From: Xanthobacter autotrophicus | GTDB taxonomy: Bacteria; Pseudomonadota; Alphaproteobacteria; Rhizobiales; Xanthobacteraceae | DNA: 33,614 nt | Reading direction: 5' to 3' | Assembly (NCBI RefSeq): GCF_029991245.1 | Contig: NZ_JAIVFO010000038.1 | Coordinates: 1 to 33,614 of the forward strand | Shown here: piece by piece, positions 8,766-17,470 of the stretch | How positions within the stretch are numbered: position 1 is the first letter of the stretch | Layout: every line of letters begins with the position of its first letter | The notes under the pieces: model-generated | Database searches by the model: none | What the model saw: only the letters and a program-made list of their open reading frames with translations | What the model was told of the DNA's origin: nothing | Translations under genes and position numbers: made by a program

Positions 8766-9986
8766 ATGACGACCGATTTCCACCGCATTCGCCGGCTGCC
8801 GCCCTACGTGTTCGAGCAAGTGAACCGCGTGAAGGCCGCCGCCCGCAATGCCGGGGCTGATATCGTCGACCTCGGCATGGGCAATCCGGACCTCGATGCG
8901 CCGGCGCATGTGATCGAGAAGCTGAAGGAAACCATCGGCAAGCCGCGCACGGACCGCTATTCCGCGTCCAAGGGCATCCCCGGCCTGCGCCGCGCCCAGG
9001 CGAACTATTACGAGCGCCGATTCGGCGTGAAGCTCGATCCCGACAAGCACGTGGTGGCCACCCTCGGCTCGAAGGAGGGCTTCGCCAACATGGCGCAGGC
9101 CATCACCGCGCCGGGCGACGTGATCCTGACCCCCAATCCGTCCTATCCCATCCACGCCTTCGGCTTCCTCATGGCGGGCGGGGTGATCCGCTCGGTACCG
9201 GTGGAGCCGGGGCCGGAATTCTTCCACGCCATGGAACGGGCGGTGCAGCACTCCATCCCCAAGCCCATCGCGGTGGTGCTGTGCTATCCGTCCAACCCCA
9301 CGGCCTGCGTGGCGGACCTGGAGTTCTACAAGGACGTGGTGGCCTTCGCGAAGAAGAACGACCTCATCGTCCTTTCCGACCTCGCCTATGCCGAGCTTTA
9401 TTTCGACGACACCCCGCCCCCCTCGGTGCTGCAGGTGCCGGGCGCCATGGACGTGACGGTGGAATTCACCTCCATGTCCAAGACCTACTCCATGGCCGGC
9501 TGGCGCATGGGCTTCGCGGTGGGCAACGAGCGCCTCATCGCGGCCCTGTCGCGGGTGAAGTCCTACCTTGATTACGGCGCCTACACCCCGATCCAGGTGG
9601 CGGCGACGGCGGCGCTGAATGGCCCGCAGGAGTGCATCGCCGAGATGCGCGAGACCTACAAGAAGCGCCGCGACGCGCTGGTGGAGAGCTTCGGCCGCGC
9701 CGGCTTCCCGGTGCCCTCGCCGCGGGCCTCCATGTTCGCCTGGGCACCCATCCCCGAGCCGTTCCGGGCCATGGGCTCGGTGGAATTCGCCAAGCTGCTC
9801 ATCGAGAAGGCGGACGTGGCGGTGGCGCCGGGCGTCGGCTTCGGCGAGCACGGCGACGACTTCGTCCGCATCGCCGTGGTGGAGAACGAGCAGCGCATCC
9901 GCCAGGCGGCGCGCAACATCCGCCGCTTCTTCGAGCAGGCGGGTACGACGCTCCACAATGTGGTGCCCCTCAGCGCCGCACGCTGA
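8766..9986 (+). CDS. alaC: Pyridoxal-phosphate aminotransferase, AlaC-type (alanine/LL-DAP aminotransferase family)
   Basis: A 406-residue fold-type I class I/II aminotransferase. The PLP Schiff-base lysine is K239 in SMSKTYSMAGWRMGF. The N-terminal DLGMGNPDLDAP, the YPSNPTA and the GFGEHGDDFVRIAVV arginine-containing motifs are in place, so it looks active. Closest in wording to the group annotated as AlaC (glutamate-pyruvate aminotransferase) or, often by similarity, LL-diaminopimelate aminotransferase. The exact substrate pair cannot be fixed from sequence. In Rhizobiales this gene commonly lies directly before hom. ATG 8766 has TGGAG about 9 bases upstream. A hairpin follows the stop, so hom probably has its own transcription start. 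Confidence 0.88.
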   Translation: MTTDFHRIRRLPPYVFEQVNRVKAAARNAGADIVDLGMGNPDLDAPAHVIEKLKETIGKPRTDRYSASKGIPGLRRAQANYYERRFGVKLDPDKHVVATLGSKEGFANMAQAITAPGDVILTPNPSYPIHAFGFLMAGGVIRSVPVEPGPEFFHAMERAVQHSIPKPIAVVLCYPSNPTACVADLEFYKDVVAFAKKNDLIVLSDLAYAELYFDDTPPPSVLQVPGAMDVTVEFTSMSKTYSMAGWRMGFAVGNERLIAALSRVKSYLDYGAYTPIQVAATAALNGPQECIAEMRETYKKRRDALVESFGRAGFPVPSPRASMFAWAPIPEPFRAMGSVEFAKLLIEKADVAVAPGVGFGEHGDDFVRIAVVENEQRIRQAARNIRRFFEQAGTTLHNVVPLSAAR

Positions 9987-9993
9987 TGCCAAA

Positions 9994-10016
9994 GCCGGTG
10001 AGCCCTGTTCACCGGC
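9994..10016 (+). terminator. Hairpin after the aminotransferase gene
   Basis: GCCGGTGA (9994-10001) and TCACCGGC (10009-10016) form a perfect 8-bp stem with a 7-base loop, 7 bp past the stop. It is followed by CCTTGTTC, a weak U-rich tail. It is a plausible terminator separating this gene from hom. Confidence 0.5.
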
Positions 10017-10156
10017 CCTTGTTCAGCCGCGCGGCACTTGAGCGCTCCCTCCCGGCACCGGTCGAAGACCGGGCCATTGGGGGAGGAGTGGTGCATCCGG
10101 GCGCCGCGCGCTAAAAGCACGGCGCTTTCCATCAGGCGAAGAACCGGTCCGATCCC

Positions 10157-11443
10157 ATGAGCGAACTGAAAGTGGGCCTTGCCGGCCTCGGCACCGTCGG
10201 GGCGGCGGTGTTCCGCATGCTCGAACGCCGCAAGGCCGAGCTTCAGGCCCGCACCGGCCGCACCCTGAGGGTGACGGCGGTGGCGGCCCGCGACCGCAGC
10301 CGCGACCGTGGCCTCGACCTTGACGGCGTGGCCTGGTTCGACGACCCGGTGGCGCTCGCCCGCGACGGCGACATCGACGTGTTCGTGGAACTGATGGGCG
10401 GCGAGGGTGACCCGGCCAGGGCGGCGGTGGCCACAGCCCTCGACCGCGGCCTCCCGGTGGTCACCGCCAACAAGGCCCTGCTCGCCAAATGCGGCGTCGA
10501 TCTCGCCCAGCGGGCCGAGGCCTCCGGCGCCGGCCTCCATTTCGAGGCGGCGGTGGCGGGCGGCATTCCCATCGTGAAGACCCTGCGCGAGGCGCTGGCC
10601 GGCAACACCATCGAGCGCGTGTCGGGCATCCTCAACGGCACCTGCAACTACATCCTCACCCGCATGGCGGAGGAGAAGCTCTCCTTCCACGTCTGCCTCG
10701 GCGAGGCGCAGCGGCTCGGCTATGCGGAGGCGGACCCCACCTTCGACATCGACGGCTTCGACACCGCCCACAAGCTCGCCATCCTCACCTCGCTCGCCTT
10801 CGGCACGCAGGTGGATGCGGAGTCCATCTATATCGAGGGCATCCGCCAGCTCACCCTTGCCGACCTCGAAGCAGCGGATGATCTCGGCTACCGGGTGAAG
10901 CTGCTGGGCGTCGCCGTGCGCACCGATACCGGCATCGAGCAGCGGGTACATCCCACCATGGTACCGAAGCACTGGCCCATCGCCCAGGTGTCCGGCGTCA
11001 CCAACGCGGTGGCAGTGGACGGCGATGCGGTGGCGCTGACGCTGGTCGGCCCCGGCGCCGGCGGCGAAGCCACCGCCTCGGCCGTGGTGGGCGACCTGTT
11101 CGACGTGGCCCGCGGCGCCAGGGGCTACGCCTTCGGCCTGCCCGTGGCCGAGCTGACCCGGGCCGAGCGCGCGCCCATGCAGCGCCACGAGGGCGGCTAC
11201 TACATCCGCCTTGCGGTGGTGAACAAGCCGGGCACCGCCGCCACCATCGCCCGGCGCATGGCGGACGAGCAGATCTCGCTCGAATCCATCATGCAGCGCC
11301 GGCCCGACGGGGCGGAGACGGCCCGCGTCATCCTCATCACCTATGCGACCACGGAAGAAGCCGTGCGCCGCGCCATTGCCGCCATCGAGGCCGACGGGGT
11401 CATCTCCGCCCTGCCCCAGGTGATCCGCATCGAGAAGGATTGA
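10157..11443 (+). CDS. hom: Homoserine dehydrogenase
   Basis: A 428-residue enzyme reducing aspartate semialdehyde to homoserine, the branch point to threonine and methionine. The N-terminal Rossmann motif GLGTVG (G10-G15) binds NAD(P). The central domain carries the AAVAGGIPIVKTLREAL and GILNGTCNYIL signatures and the ADPTFDIDG...HKLAIL catalytic segment. A C-terminal ACT domain (YYIRLAVVNKPGTAATIA) points to allosteric feedback inhibition, usually by threonine. It is monofunctional, with no aspartokinase domain. The stop is 5 bases before the ATG of glpX, and the two are likely cotranscribed. Confidence 0.96.
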   Translation: MSELKVGLAGLGTVGAAVFRMLERRKAELQARTGRTLRVTAVAARDRSRDRGLDLDGVAWFDDPVALARDGDIDVFVELMGGEGDPARAAVATALDRGLPVVTANKALLAKCGVDLAQRAEASGAGLHFEAAVAGGIPIVKTLREALAGNTIERVSGILNGTCNYILTRMAEEKLSFHVCLGEAQRLGYAEADPTFDIDGFDTAHKLAILTSLAFGTQVDAESIYIEGIRQLTLADLEAADDLGYRVKLLGVAVRTDTGIEQRVHPTMVPKHWPIAQVSGVTNAVAVDGDAVALTLVGPGAGGEATASAVVGDLFDVARGARGYAFGLPVAELTRAERAPMQRHEGGYYIRLAVVNKPGTAATIARRMADEQISLESIMQRRPDGAETARVILITYATTEEAVRRAIAAIEADGVISALPQVIRIEKD

Positions 11444-11448
11444 CGGCC

Positions 11449-12438
11449 ATGCGCGTTGCCCGGATGCCCCAGGTGCTCGACCGCCGCCTGTCCCTGGACA
11501 TGGCCCAGGTGACCGAACGCTGCGCGGTGGCCGCAGCCCGGCTGCGCGGCCGCGGCGACGAGCAGGCGGCCGACCTCGCCGCCATGGCGGCCTGCCACCG
11601 GGAACTCAAGCTCATTCCCGTCTCCGGCACGGTGGTGATCGGCGAGGGCATCGAGGGCGAGTGCGACCAGTTGTTCGTGGGGGAGAGGCTGGGCACCGGC
11701 GGCGCCCATGTGGACCTCGCCGTGGATGCGCTGGAAGGCTCGACCCTCTGCGCCAAGAACATGGAAGGCTCGCTCTGCGTGCTGGTCCTCGCCGAACGCG
11801 GCTCCCTCCTGAAGGTGCCCGACGCCTATATGGAGAAGCTGGCCATCGGCCCGGGCTATCCGGACGGCATCGTGTCGCTGGCCCAGAGCCCGCAGGAGAA
11901 CATCCAGGCGCTGGCCGAGGCGAAGGGCGTGCCGCCGTCCGAGATCACCGCCCTGATCCTGGACCGCCCGCGCCACGCGCCGCTGGTGGAGGCGGTGCGC
12001 AAGACCGGCGCCGCCATCAAGCTCATCACCGATGGCGACGTGGCGGGGGTGATCCACACCACCAACCCGCACGGGAGCGGCATCGACATCTACCTCGGCC
12101 TCGGCGGCGCGGCCGAGGGCATCCTGGCGGCGGCGGCCCTGCGCTGCATCGGCGGGCAGATGGAAGGCCGCCTCGTGCTCGATACCGAGAAGAAGCGCGC
12201 CCAGGCCAAGGCCCTCGGCATCCGCGACGGCGCCAAGATCTACAAACTGGAAGAGATGGTGCGCGGCGACTGCCTGGTGGCCGCCACCGGCGTCACCGAC
12301 GGGGCGCTGCTGAAAGGCGTGCGCTTCAGCCGCGAGATGATCGAGACCGACACCATCGTGCTGCGCGCCGCCACCGGAACAGTGCGCCGGATGGCCACTG
12401 AGCACCGCGACTTTCGCAAGTTCCGCCTGGAAGGCTGA
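11449..12438 (+). CDS. glpX: Fructose-1,6-bisphosphatase class II (GlpX family), divergent motif
   Basis: A 329-residue member of the GlpX family, which dephosphorylates fructose 1,6-bisphosphate (in some bacteria also sedoheptulose 1,7-bisphosphate) for gluconeogenesis or the Calvin cycle. Metal-site residues corresponding to E. coli D33, E57, D85, E88 and E213 appear kept, in GRGD, GE66G, VD93ALE96GS and GGAAEG. Sequence next to them deviates from family consensus: the usual GEGE-x-DEAPM is GEGIEGECDQ here, and DPLEGT is DALEGS. I chose ATG 11449, with GAGAAGG 10 bases upstream, over a TTG at 11440 overlapping the hom stop. Placement between hom and recJ is conserved in Rhizobiales. Confidence 0.88.
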   Translation: MRVARMPQVLDRRLSLDMAQVTERCAVAAARLRGRGDEQAADLAAMAACHRELKLIPVSGTVVIGEGIEGECDQLFVGERLGTGGAHVDLAVDALEGSTLCAKNMEGSLCVLVLAERGSLLKVPDAYMEKLAIGPGYPDGIVSLAQSPQENIQALAEAKGVPPSEITALILDRPRHAPLVEAVRKTGAAIKLITDGDVAGVIHTTNPHGSGIDIYLGLGGAAEGILAAAALRCIGGQMEGRLVLDTEKKRAQAKALGIRDGAKIYKLEEMVRGDCLVAATGVTDGALLKGVRFSREMIETDTIVLRAATGTVRRMATEHRDFRKFRLEG

Positions 12439-12804
12439 GGCGGGGCCTGATCCCGGCCGATTGAAACGACGCGCCTGCGCGGGGGGGCGGGGGTGGAAGA
12501 AGGTCGCCCGGGCTTCGAAACGGCGGACGAACAGAACGAGAAGACCCGGAGGCAGCCGATTCGGTCCCGCTGCGTTCCCGCGGCGTGCGGGTCCTCGGCC
12601 AGAGCCGTGCCGAAATGGGACGGTGCATCCGCCGAATGGTTCGACCGTCACAGCGGCGGTGCCCCCCTTCCCCGCCTCCCTTGAGCGGGCCTTGGAGCGC
12701 GCGACCGGTCGCAACGGCAGGCCTTCCAGCCGCGAACCACGAGCCAATCCGCGCAGCCGCGCAAAAAGAGTATATAAACAGAAAGAGATAGCCGGGAGCA
12801 TGCC
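12439..12804. other. 366-bp gap before the MgtC/DUF4010 gene
   Basis: No credible gene. It begins with G-rich runs (about 12480-12494, GGGGGGGCGGGGGTGG, a possible quadruplex). The last 40 bases are unusually A-rich, with a TATATA at 12771-12776 that may be the -10 of the downstream gene. No clear -35 was found 16-18 bp upstream. Confidence 0.35.
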
Positions 12805-14055
12805 ATGGACGAGCTGATCTTCCGCCTCGCGGTCGCGCTCGCCATCGGGCTGGTGGTGGGGGTGGAGCGGGGCTGGCGCGAGCGCAGCGAGCCGCCCGGA
12901 AGCCGCACCGCCGGCGTGCGCACCTATACCCTGTGCGGCCTGCTCGGCGGGGTCAGCGCGGCCCTCGCCCAGGCGCTTGAGAGCCCGGCGGTCTTCATCG
13001 CCTCGAGCCTCGGCTTCGCCGCCGTCTTCGCCGGCTTCAAGTATCGCGAGATGGTGAAGGACGAGGAGTTCGGCATCACCGGCATCATCGCCGCCTTGCT
13101 GGTGTTCACCCTTGGCGCACTGGCGGTGGCGGGGGACGCGGCGGCGGCGGGCGCGGCGGCCATCGCCGCCACCGGGCTTCTGGCGGCGCGCGAGGTGCTG
13201 CACGGCCTTCTCGCCAAGCTCACCTGGGTGGAACTGCGCTCGGGCCTCATCCTGCTGGGCATGACGGTGATCGTCCTGCCGCTGCTGCCCGATCGCACCC
13301 TCGACCCGTTCGACAGCATCAACCTGCGGCAGATCTGGCTGTTCATGGTACTCACGGCCACCATCTCCTTCGCCGGCTATGTGGCGGTCAAGGTGGCCGG
13401 GCCGGAAAAGGGCATCCTCATCAGCGCGCTGGCCGGCGCGCTCGTGTCCTCCACCGCCGTCACCATCGCCTTCGCCCGCCGCGCGGCGGCTGGAGAACCG
13501 GCGGCACGGCTCGCCGGCGGCGCGGCGCTGGCGGCCATGGTCTCGCTGCTGCGGGTGCTGGCGATCTGCATGGTGGTGGCGCCCAGCCTGCTCACCACCC
13601 TGGCCCCGCCGGCGCTGGCGGCGGCCCTGGCCTTTGCCGTGTCGGGCATCCTCATGGTGCGCCATGCCGGGGACGCCGAAGGCGAGGCGACCCTCGGCAA
13701 CCCGTTCGACCTCGGCCCCCTCGCCGCCTTCGCCGGCATGTTCGGCCTCGTCTCGGCGGTGAGCGGCATCCTGCTGAAATATGTAGGGCCGGGCAGCATT
13801 TACCTCGTCAGCGCGGTGGCCGGCGTCATGGATGTGGACGTACCGTCCCTGAACGCGGCGCGGCTCGCGGGCAACGGCCTGTCGCTGGAAGGCGCCGCCC
13901 TCGCCATCCTGATCGCGCTGGGCATGAACGCCCTCGGACGGGTGGGGTTTGCCGCGGCCGCAGGCTCTACGGGCTTCACCCTGCGTCTTGGCTCCGCCAC
14001 GGCCGCCGCAGCGGTGGCGGCATGCGGGGTGTTTCTCATCGCCCAGGGGCTGTGA
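12805..14055 (+). CDS. MgtC/SapB-family membrane protein with DUF4010 domain
   Basis: A 416-residue polytopic inner-membrane protein. The N-terminal third has the MgtC/SapB signature (ALAIGLVVGVERGWRER, then RTAGVRTYTLCGLLGG). The rest is the DUF4010 region with about nine further hydrophobic helices, including ILISALAGALVSSTAVTIAFARR. MgtC proteins inhibit F-type ATP synthase and respond to low Mg2+ in Salmonella. The DUF4010 subgroup is uncharacterised, so transport is possible but unproven. ATG 12805 has a GGGAG site. It interrupts the hom-glpX-recJ neighbourhood, and recJ starts about 50 bases after its stop. Confidence 0.85.
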   Translation: MDELIFRLAVALAIGLVVGVERGWRERSEPPGSRTAGVRTYTLCGLLGGVSAALAQALESPAVFIASSLGFAAVFAGFKYREMVKDEEFGITGIIAALLVFTLGALAVAGDAAAAGAAAIAATGLLAAREVLHGLLAKLTWVELRSGLILLGMTVIVLPLLPDRTLDPFDSINLRQIWLFMVLTATISFAGYVAVKVAGPEKGILISALAGALVSSTAVTIAFARRAAAGEPAARLAGGAALAAMVSLLRVLAICMVVAPSLLTTLAPPALAAALAFAVSGILMVRHAGDAEGEATLGNPFDLGPLAAFAGMFGLVSAVSGILLKYVGPGSIYLVSAVAGVMDVDVPSLNAARLAGNGLSLEGAALAILIALGMNALGRVGFAAAAGSTGFTLRLGSATAAAAVAACGVFLIAQGL

Positions 14056-14104
14056 TCCCCGCCGGTCGCTCGACGGGAGGGGCCGCATCTGGCTTGATGC
14101 GCGC

Positions 14105-15904
14105 GTGAACATAGCCTTGCCGAATCGCCTCTTCCTCGACGTCGCCCGCTCCGCCACCGGCCGCACCTGGCGCGAGCGCCTGGACGTGCGCGGCGCCCAG
14201 ACCGCCCTCGCCATGGCCCAGCGCACCGGCATCAGCGAGCTGCTCGCCCGCGTGCTGGCCGGCCGCGACGTGCCGCTCGATGGGGTGGAGCACTATCTCG
14301 ATCCCTCCATCCGCACCCTGCTGCCGGACCCCGACACCCTCACCGACATGGGCGCCGCCGTGGAGCGCCTGTCGCGCGCAGTCACCAGGGGCGAACAGGT
14401 GGCGGTGTTCGGCGACTATGACGTGGACGGCGCCTGCGCCACCGCCCTCATGGTGGGGGTGCTGCGGGCGGCGGGCCTTGATCCGCTGTTCCACATCCCC
14501 GACCGCATCTTCGAGGGCTACGGCCCCAATGTCCCGGCCATCGAGCAATTGGCGGCACGCGGGGTGACCCTGCTGGTGACGGTGGATTGCGGCACCACCT
14601 CCATGGAGCCGCTGGCCGCCGCCCGGCAGCTGGGCCTGGATACGGTGGTGATCGACCACCACCAGTCCGGCGAGCGCCTGCCCGAGGCCGCCGCCATCGT
14701 GAATCCCAACCGGGAGGATGACCTCTCGGGCCTCGGCCATGTGTGCGCGGCGGGCCTTGCCTTCGTCACCGCGGTCGGACTGGTGCGGGCGCTGCGCCAG
14801 AACGGCCATTTCAATGCCGCCCGGCCGGCCCCGGACCTGCTGGACACGCTGGATCTGGTGGCGCTGGCCACGGTGGCGGACGTGGTGCCGCTGAAGGGTC
14901 TCAACCGCGCCTTCGTCACCAAGGGCCTCATCGCCATGCGTCGGCGCGGCCGCCTCGGCCTCACGGCGCTGATGGACGTGGCCCGGCTCGACGGACCGCC
15001 GCGACCGTTCCATCTGGGCTTCCTCATTGGCCCGCGCATCAATGCCGGCGGGCGCATCGGCGAGGCGACGCTGGGGGCAAAACTGCTCCTCACCCAGGAC
15101 CCGGCGGAAGCCCGCCAGATCGCCGCCGAGCTGGACCGCCTCAATGGCGAGCGGCAGGAGGTGGAGCGCGCCATCCTCGCCGCCGCCGAGGCGGAGGCCG
15201 AGGCCGCGCTGGGGGCCAGCGACGACGGCTCGGTGATCGTGGTGAGCGGGGATGGCTGGCATCCCGGCGTGGTGGGCCTGGTGGCCTCGCGGCTGAAGGA
15301 GCGCTTCCAGCGCCCGGCCTTCGCCATCGCCTTCAACGGCGAGACCGGCACCGGCTCCGGCCGCTCGCTGCCCGGCGTCGATATCGGCCGCGCCGTGCGC
15401 GCGGCGCTGGAGGCAGGACTGCTGGTGAAGGGCGGCGGCCATGCCATGGCCGCCGGGCTGACGGTGGAGCGCTCGCGCCTCGGCGCCTTGCGCGCCGCGT
15501 TCGAGCAGCGCCTCGCCGCCGACGTGGCGCGGGCGCGGGCCGAGGGCACGCTGTCCATCGACGGCGCGCTCACCGCGCGGGGGGCGACGACGGATCTTGT
15601 CGAGATGGTCTCCCGCGCCGGCCCGTTCGGCGCCGGCAATCCGGAGCCGGTGTTCGCCTTTCCGGGCCACCGCATCAGCTATGTGGAGAGCTTCGGCGCC
15701 GGCCATGTGCGGGCGCGCATCTCATCCCCCGACGGCACCACCCTGAAGGCCACCGCCTTCCGCTGCGCCGAGGAACCCCTGGGCCGCGCCCTGCTTGCGG
15801 CGCGCGGGCGGCCCCTGCACGTGGCGGGAAGCCTGGAGCTGGACACCTGGCAGGGCGAGACCCGCGTGGCCCTGCGCATCCGCGACGTGGCCGAGCCGGG
15901 CTGA
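14105..15904 (+). CDS. recJ: Single-stranded-DNA-specific exonuclease RecJ
   Basis: A 599-residue 5'-3' ssDNA exonuclease of recombination and mismatch repair. The DHH phosphoesterase domain has GDYDVDGACA (D104, D106, D108) and the DHH motif at residues 184-186. The DHHA1 domain has GDGWHPGVVG, SGRS and the KGGGHAMAAGL motif, and a C-terminal OB-like domain follows. The start is inferred as GTG 14105, since the conserved FLDVARSATGRTWRERL begins just after it. No strong ribosome site precedes it, and the frame is open further left inside the preceding gene. Length matches alphaproteobacterial RecJ. Confidence 0.93.
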   Translation: MNIALPNRLFLDVARSATGRTWRERLDVRGAQTALAMAQRTGISELLARVLAGRDVPLDGVEHYLDPSIRTLLPDPDTLTDMGAAVERLSRAVTRGEQVAVFGDYDVDGACATALMVGVLRAAGLDPLFHIPDRIFEGYGPNVPAIEQLAARGVTLLVTVDCGTTSMEPLAAARQLGLDTVVIDHHQSGERLPEAAAIVNPNREDDLSGLGHVCAAGLAFVTAVGLVRALRQNGHFNAARPAPDLLDTLDLVALATVADVVPLKGLNRAFVTKGLIAMRRRGRLGLTALMDVARLDGPPRPFHLGFLIGPRINAGGRIGEATLGAKLLLTQDPAEARQIAAELDRLNGERQEVERAILAAAEAEAEAALGASDDGSVIVVSGDGWHPGVVGLVASRLKERFQRPAFAIAFNGETGTGSGRSLPGVDIGRAVRAALEAGLLVKGGGHAMAAGLTVERSRLGALRAAFEQRLAADVARARAEGTLSIDGALTARGATTDLVEMVSRAGPFGAGNPEPVFAFPGHRISYVESFGAGHVRARISSPDGTTLKATAFRCAEEPLGRALLAARGRPLHVAGSLELDTWQGETRVALRIRDVAEPG

Positions 15905-15907
15905 GGC

Positions 15908-15943
15908 CCCCGCCGGCCGAACGGCGGCCGCTGGGCGGCGGGG
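15908..15943. terminator. Bidirectional hairpin between convergent genes
   Basis: CCCCGCC (15908-15914) pairs with GGCGGGG (15937-15943), and inside it GGCCG pairs with CGGCC. It sits 4 bp after the recJ stop and 65 bp from the stop of the convergent minus-strand gene. It is GC-rich without a U tract and could serve both directions. Confidence 0.4.
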
Positions 15944-16007
15944 TCGACCTCTTCGCTTCGGGAGCAGACGACCGAGCCGGACGCACCGGCTGGGTCCGCC
16001 CCTGCCC

Positions 16008-16499
16008 TCACCGCTCCTCGGACACCCGCAGCGCGGCGCGGCCGGTGATCTTGCGCTTGCGCGGGGCCGGCGCGGTGGACGGATCCTTGGCGGCCTCGTC
16101 CTTCGCAGCCGCCTCCTTGCCGGCGGGCGCCTTTTTCGAGGCCGCCTTCTTCGCCGGCTTCTCGGGCGCGGCGGCGGGCGCACGGCTGCCATCGGCGAGG
16201 GCAAGCAGCGCCTTGATGCGATCCCCCGGCTGGGCCAGCGCCGGCCCATGGGGATCGGCGCGGGTGAGCAGGGCCTTGGTCTTGGGCGCCGGCACGCCAT
16301 CCAGCGCCTCGGCGAAGGCCGCCGGACCGAGGAGGGCGCGGATCTGCCGGACCTCCCCAAGGCCGGTGCCTTCGGCGACCAGCTGGGCGCGCACGATCTC
16401 GTTCACCGCCTTGCGCGCCACGTTGCCGGCGGCGGAGAACAGGACGGGCGTGCCGCCGATGGCCCCGAGCAGCCGGAAGAAATCAGTTTCCTCACTCAT
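16008..16499 (-). CDS. Hypothetical protein with Lys/Ala-rich tail, partner of ParA-like ATPase
   Basis: A 163-residue protein I do not recognise. Residues 1-110 are an ordinary, probably helical domain (TDFFRLLGAIGGTPVLFSA; NEIVRAQLVAEGTGLGEVRQIRALLG). Residues 110-155 are a low-complexity Ala/Lys/Pro tail resembling histone-H1-like DNA-binding tails. Its ATG overlaps the end of the ParA-like gene by 8 nt, so the two are translationally coupled and probably act together. A role as the ATPase's activator or cargo adaptor is inference. Its C-terminus converges on recJ. Confidence 0.75.
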   Translation of the reverse strand: MSEETDFFRLLGAIGGTPVLFSAAGNVARKAVNEIVRAQLVAEGTGLGEVRQIRALLGPAAFAEALDGVPAPKTKALLTRADPHGPALAQPGDRIKALLALADGSRAPAAAPEKPAKKAASKKAPAGKEAAAKDEAAKDPSTAPAPRKRKITGRAALRVSEER

Positions 16500-17400
16500 C
16501 GAGCCGTCTCCGTGTCTCGGTCACGAGGTCGCGCACCTGACCCAGCGCCCGGTTCCACTTCTGCTCGAAGGTGGGCGCGTAGGGAAAGTTCTCCGGATCC
16601 ATGGCCCGCTCGATGGACGCCTGGTTGTCCACCTCCAGATCGAACATCTCGAACACCGCGTCCGGCTCGTTCGCTTCGTTGCGCAGGCTGGCGAGGGTCT
16701 CGCGATGCTGGATCTTGTTGCCGTTCACCCGGCTCGCCAGCACCACCGGCCGCCGCTTGGGCTGCGGCAGCGCGGAGCGGGTGACGTGGGCATTCTCCCA
16801 CACCGAGGCGCGGAAGGCATCAAAGCCGAGGGTGGACAGATAATCGGGAATGGTGGGCACCACCACCATGTCGGCAAGGCGGATGGCCACCTCGGTGAAG
16901 GCGGAGATGCCGGGGGCGCAATCGAACAGCACATAGTCGTAGCGCGCCCGCAGCAGGACCAGCGCCTCCTCCAGCACCTTCAGCGACTGCCCCTCAAGCG
17001 ACCGCATGCCGAAATTCTTCTCGGTGAGCCGCAGCACGATCTCCCGCTCCAGCAGGCGCAGGCGGGGGCTGGCCACCACCATGTCGATGGCCAGCGGGAC
17101 ACCCGCCTTCATGACGTGGGAAATGTCCTGCGCGAGATAGTCGGTGATGGGGGTGCGGTCGCCGTAGAGCAGCCGGTCGGCGAGGAAGGACGTCACCGAC
17201 CGGCGCTGCTCCAGGATGGTCTTCAGCTGCTCGTCCGGGGCGAAGCAATAGGAGGCGTTGGCCTGGGCATCGAGGTCGAGCACCACCACCTTGTGCCCGG
17301 CCTCGGCCAGCCCTTCCGCAAGCATGACCACCGTGGTGGTCTTGCCGACGCCCCCCTTCATGTTGGCAATGGCGATCACTCGCCCGTCAGCGTCCGCCAT
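16492..17400 (-). CDS. ParA/MinD-family ATPase (orphan)
   Basis: A 302-residue cytoplasmic P-loop ATPase from ATG 17400. The deviant Walker A motif KGGVGKTTT (K15 signature lysine, K20) and the LDLDAQANAS Walker A' motif are clear. FDCAPGIS is the Walker B region. Such proteins form ATP-dependent dimers on the nucleoid to position plasmids, chromosome origins, chemotaxis clusters or carboxysomes. No parB or parS-like gene is adjacent, and the neighbour is an unknown small protein, so it is not the chromosomal parAB. Longer starts at 17436 (ATG) and 17460 (TTG) exist but the conserved domain begins at VIAIANMKGG, so 17400 is preferred. Confidence 0.88.
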   Translation of the reverse strand: MADADGRVIAIANMKGGVGKTTTVVMLAEGLAEAGHKVVVLDLDAQANASYCFAPDEQLKTILEQRRSVTSFLADRLLYGDRTPITDYLAQDISHVMKAGVPLAIDMVVASPRLRLLEREIVLRLTEKNFGMRSLEGQSLKVLEEALVLLRARYDYVLFDCAPGISAFTEVAIRLADMVVVPTIPDYLSTLGFDAFRASVWENAHVTRSALPQPKRRPVVLASRVNGNKIQHRETLASLRNEANEPDAVFEMFDLEVDNQASIERAMDPENFPYAPTFEQKWNRALGQVRDLVTETRRRLDE

Positions 17401-17470
17401 CGGTGCCCGCCCCCGCCCGCTTGTGCGCCGCAACATACCGGGGGAGAGGTGCCCGCTCAATACAACCGGG

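Noticed and set aside
9987-10156. Possible SAM or threonine-responsive riboswitch/leader before hom
   Set aside because: Only a simple terminator-like hairpin is seen; there is no leader peptide with Thr/Ile codons and no recognisable riboswitch core.
12461-12817. 118-codon plus-strand frame before the MgtC/DUF4010 gene
   Set aside because: Arg/Pro-rich composition without motif, overlaps the real start region and ends inside the next gene.
11341-14232. 963-codon minus-strand open frame opposite glpX and the MgtC/DUF4010 gene
   Set aside because: Low-complexity His/Gly/Arg/Ala composition typical of antisense frames in high-GC genes. The plus-strand genes have clear family motifs.
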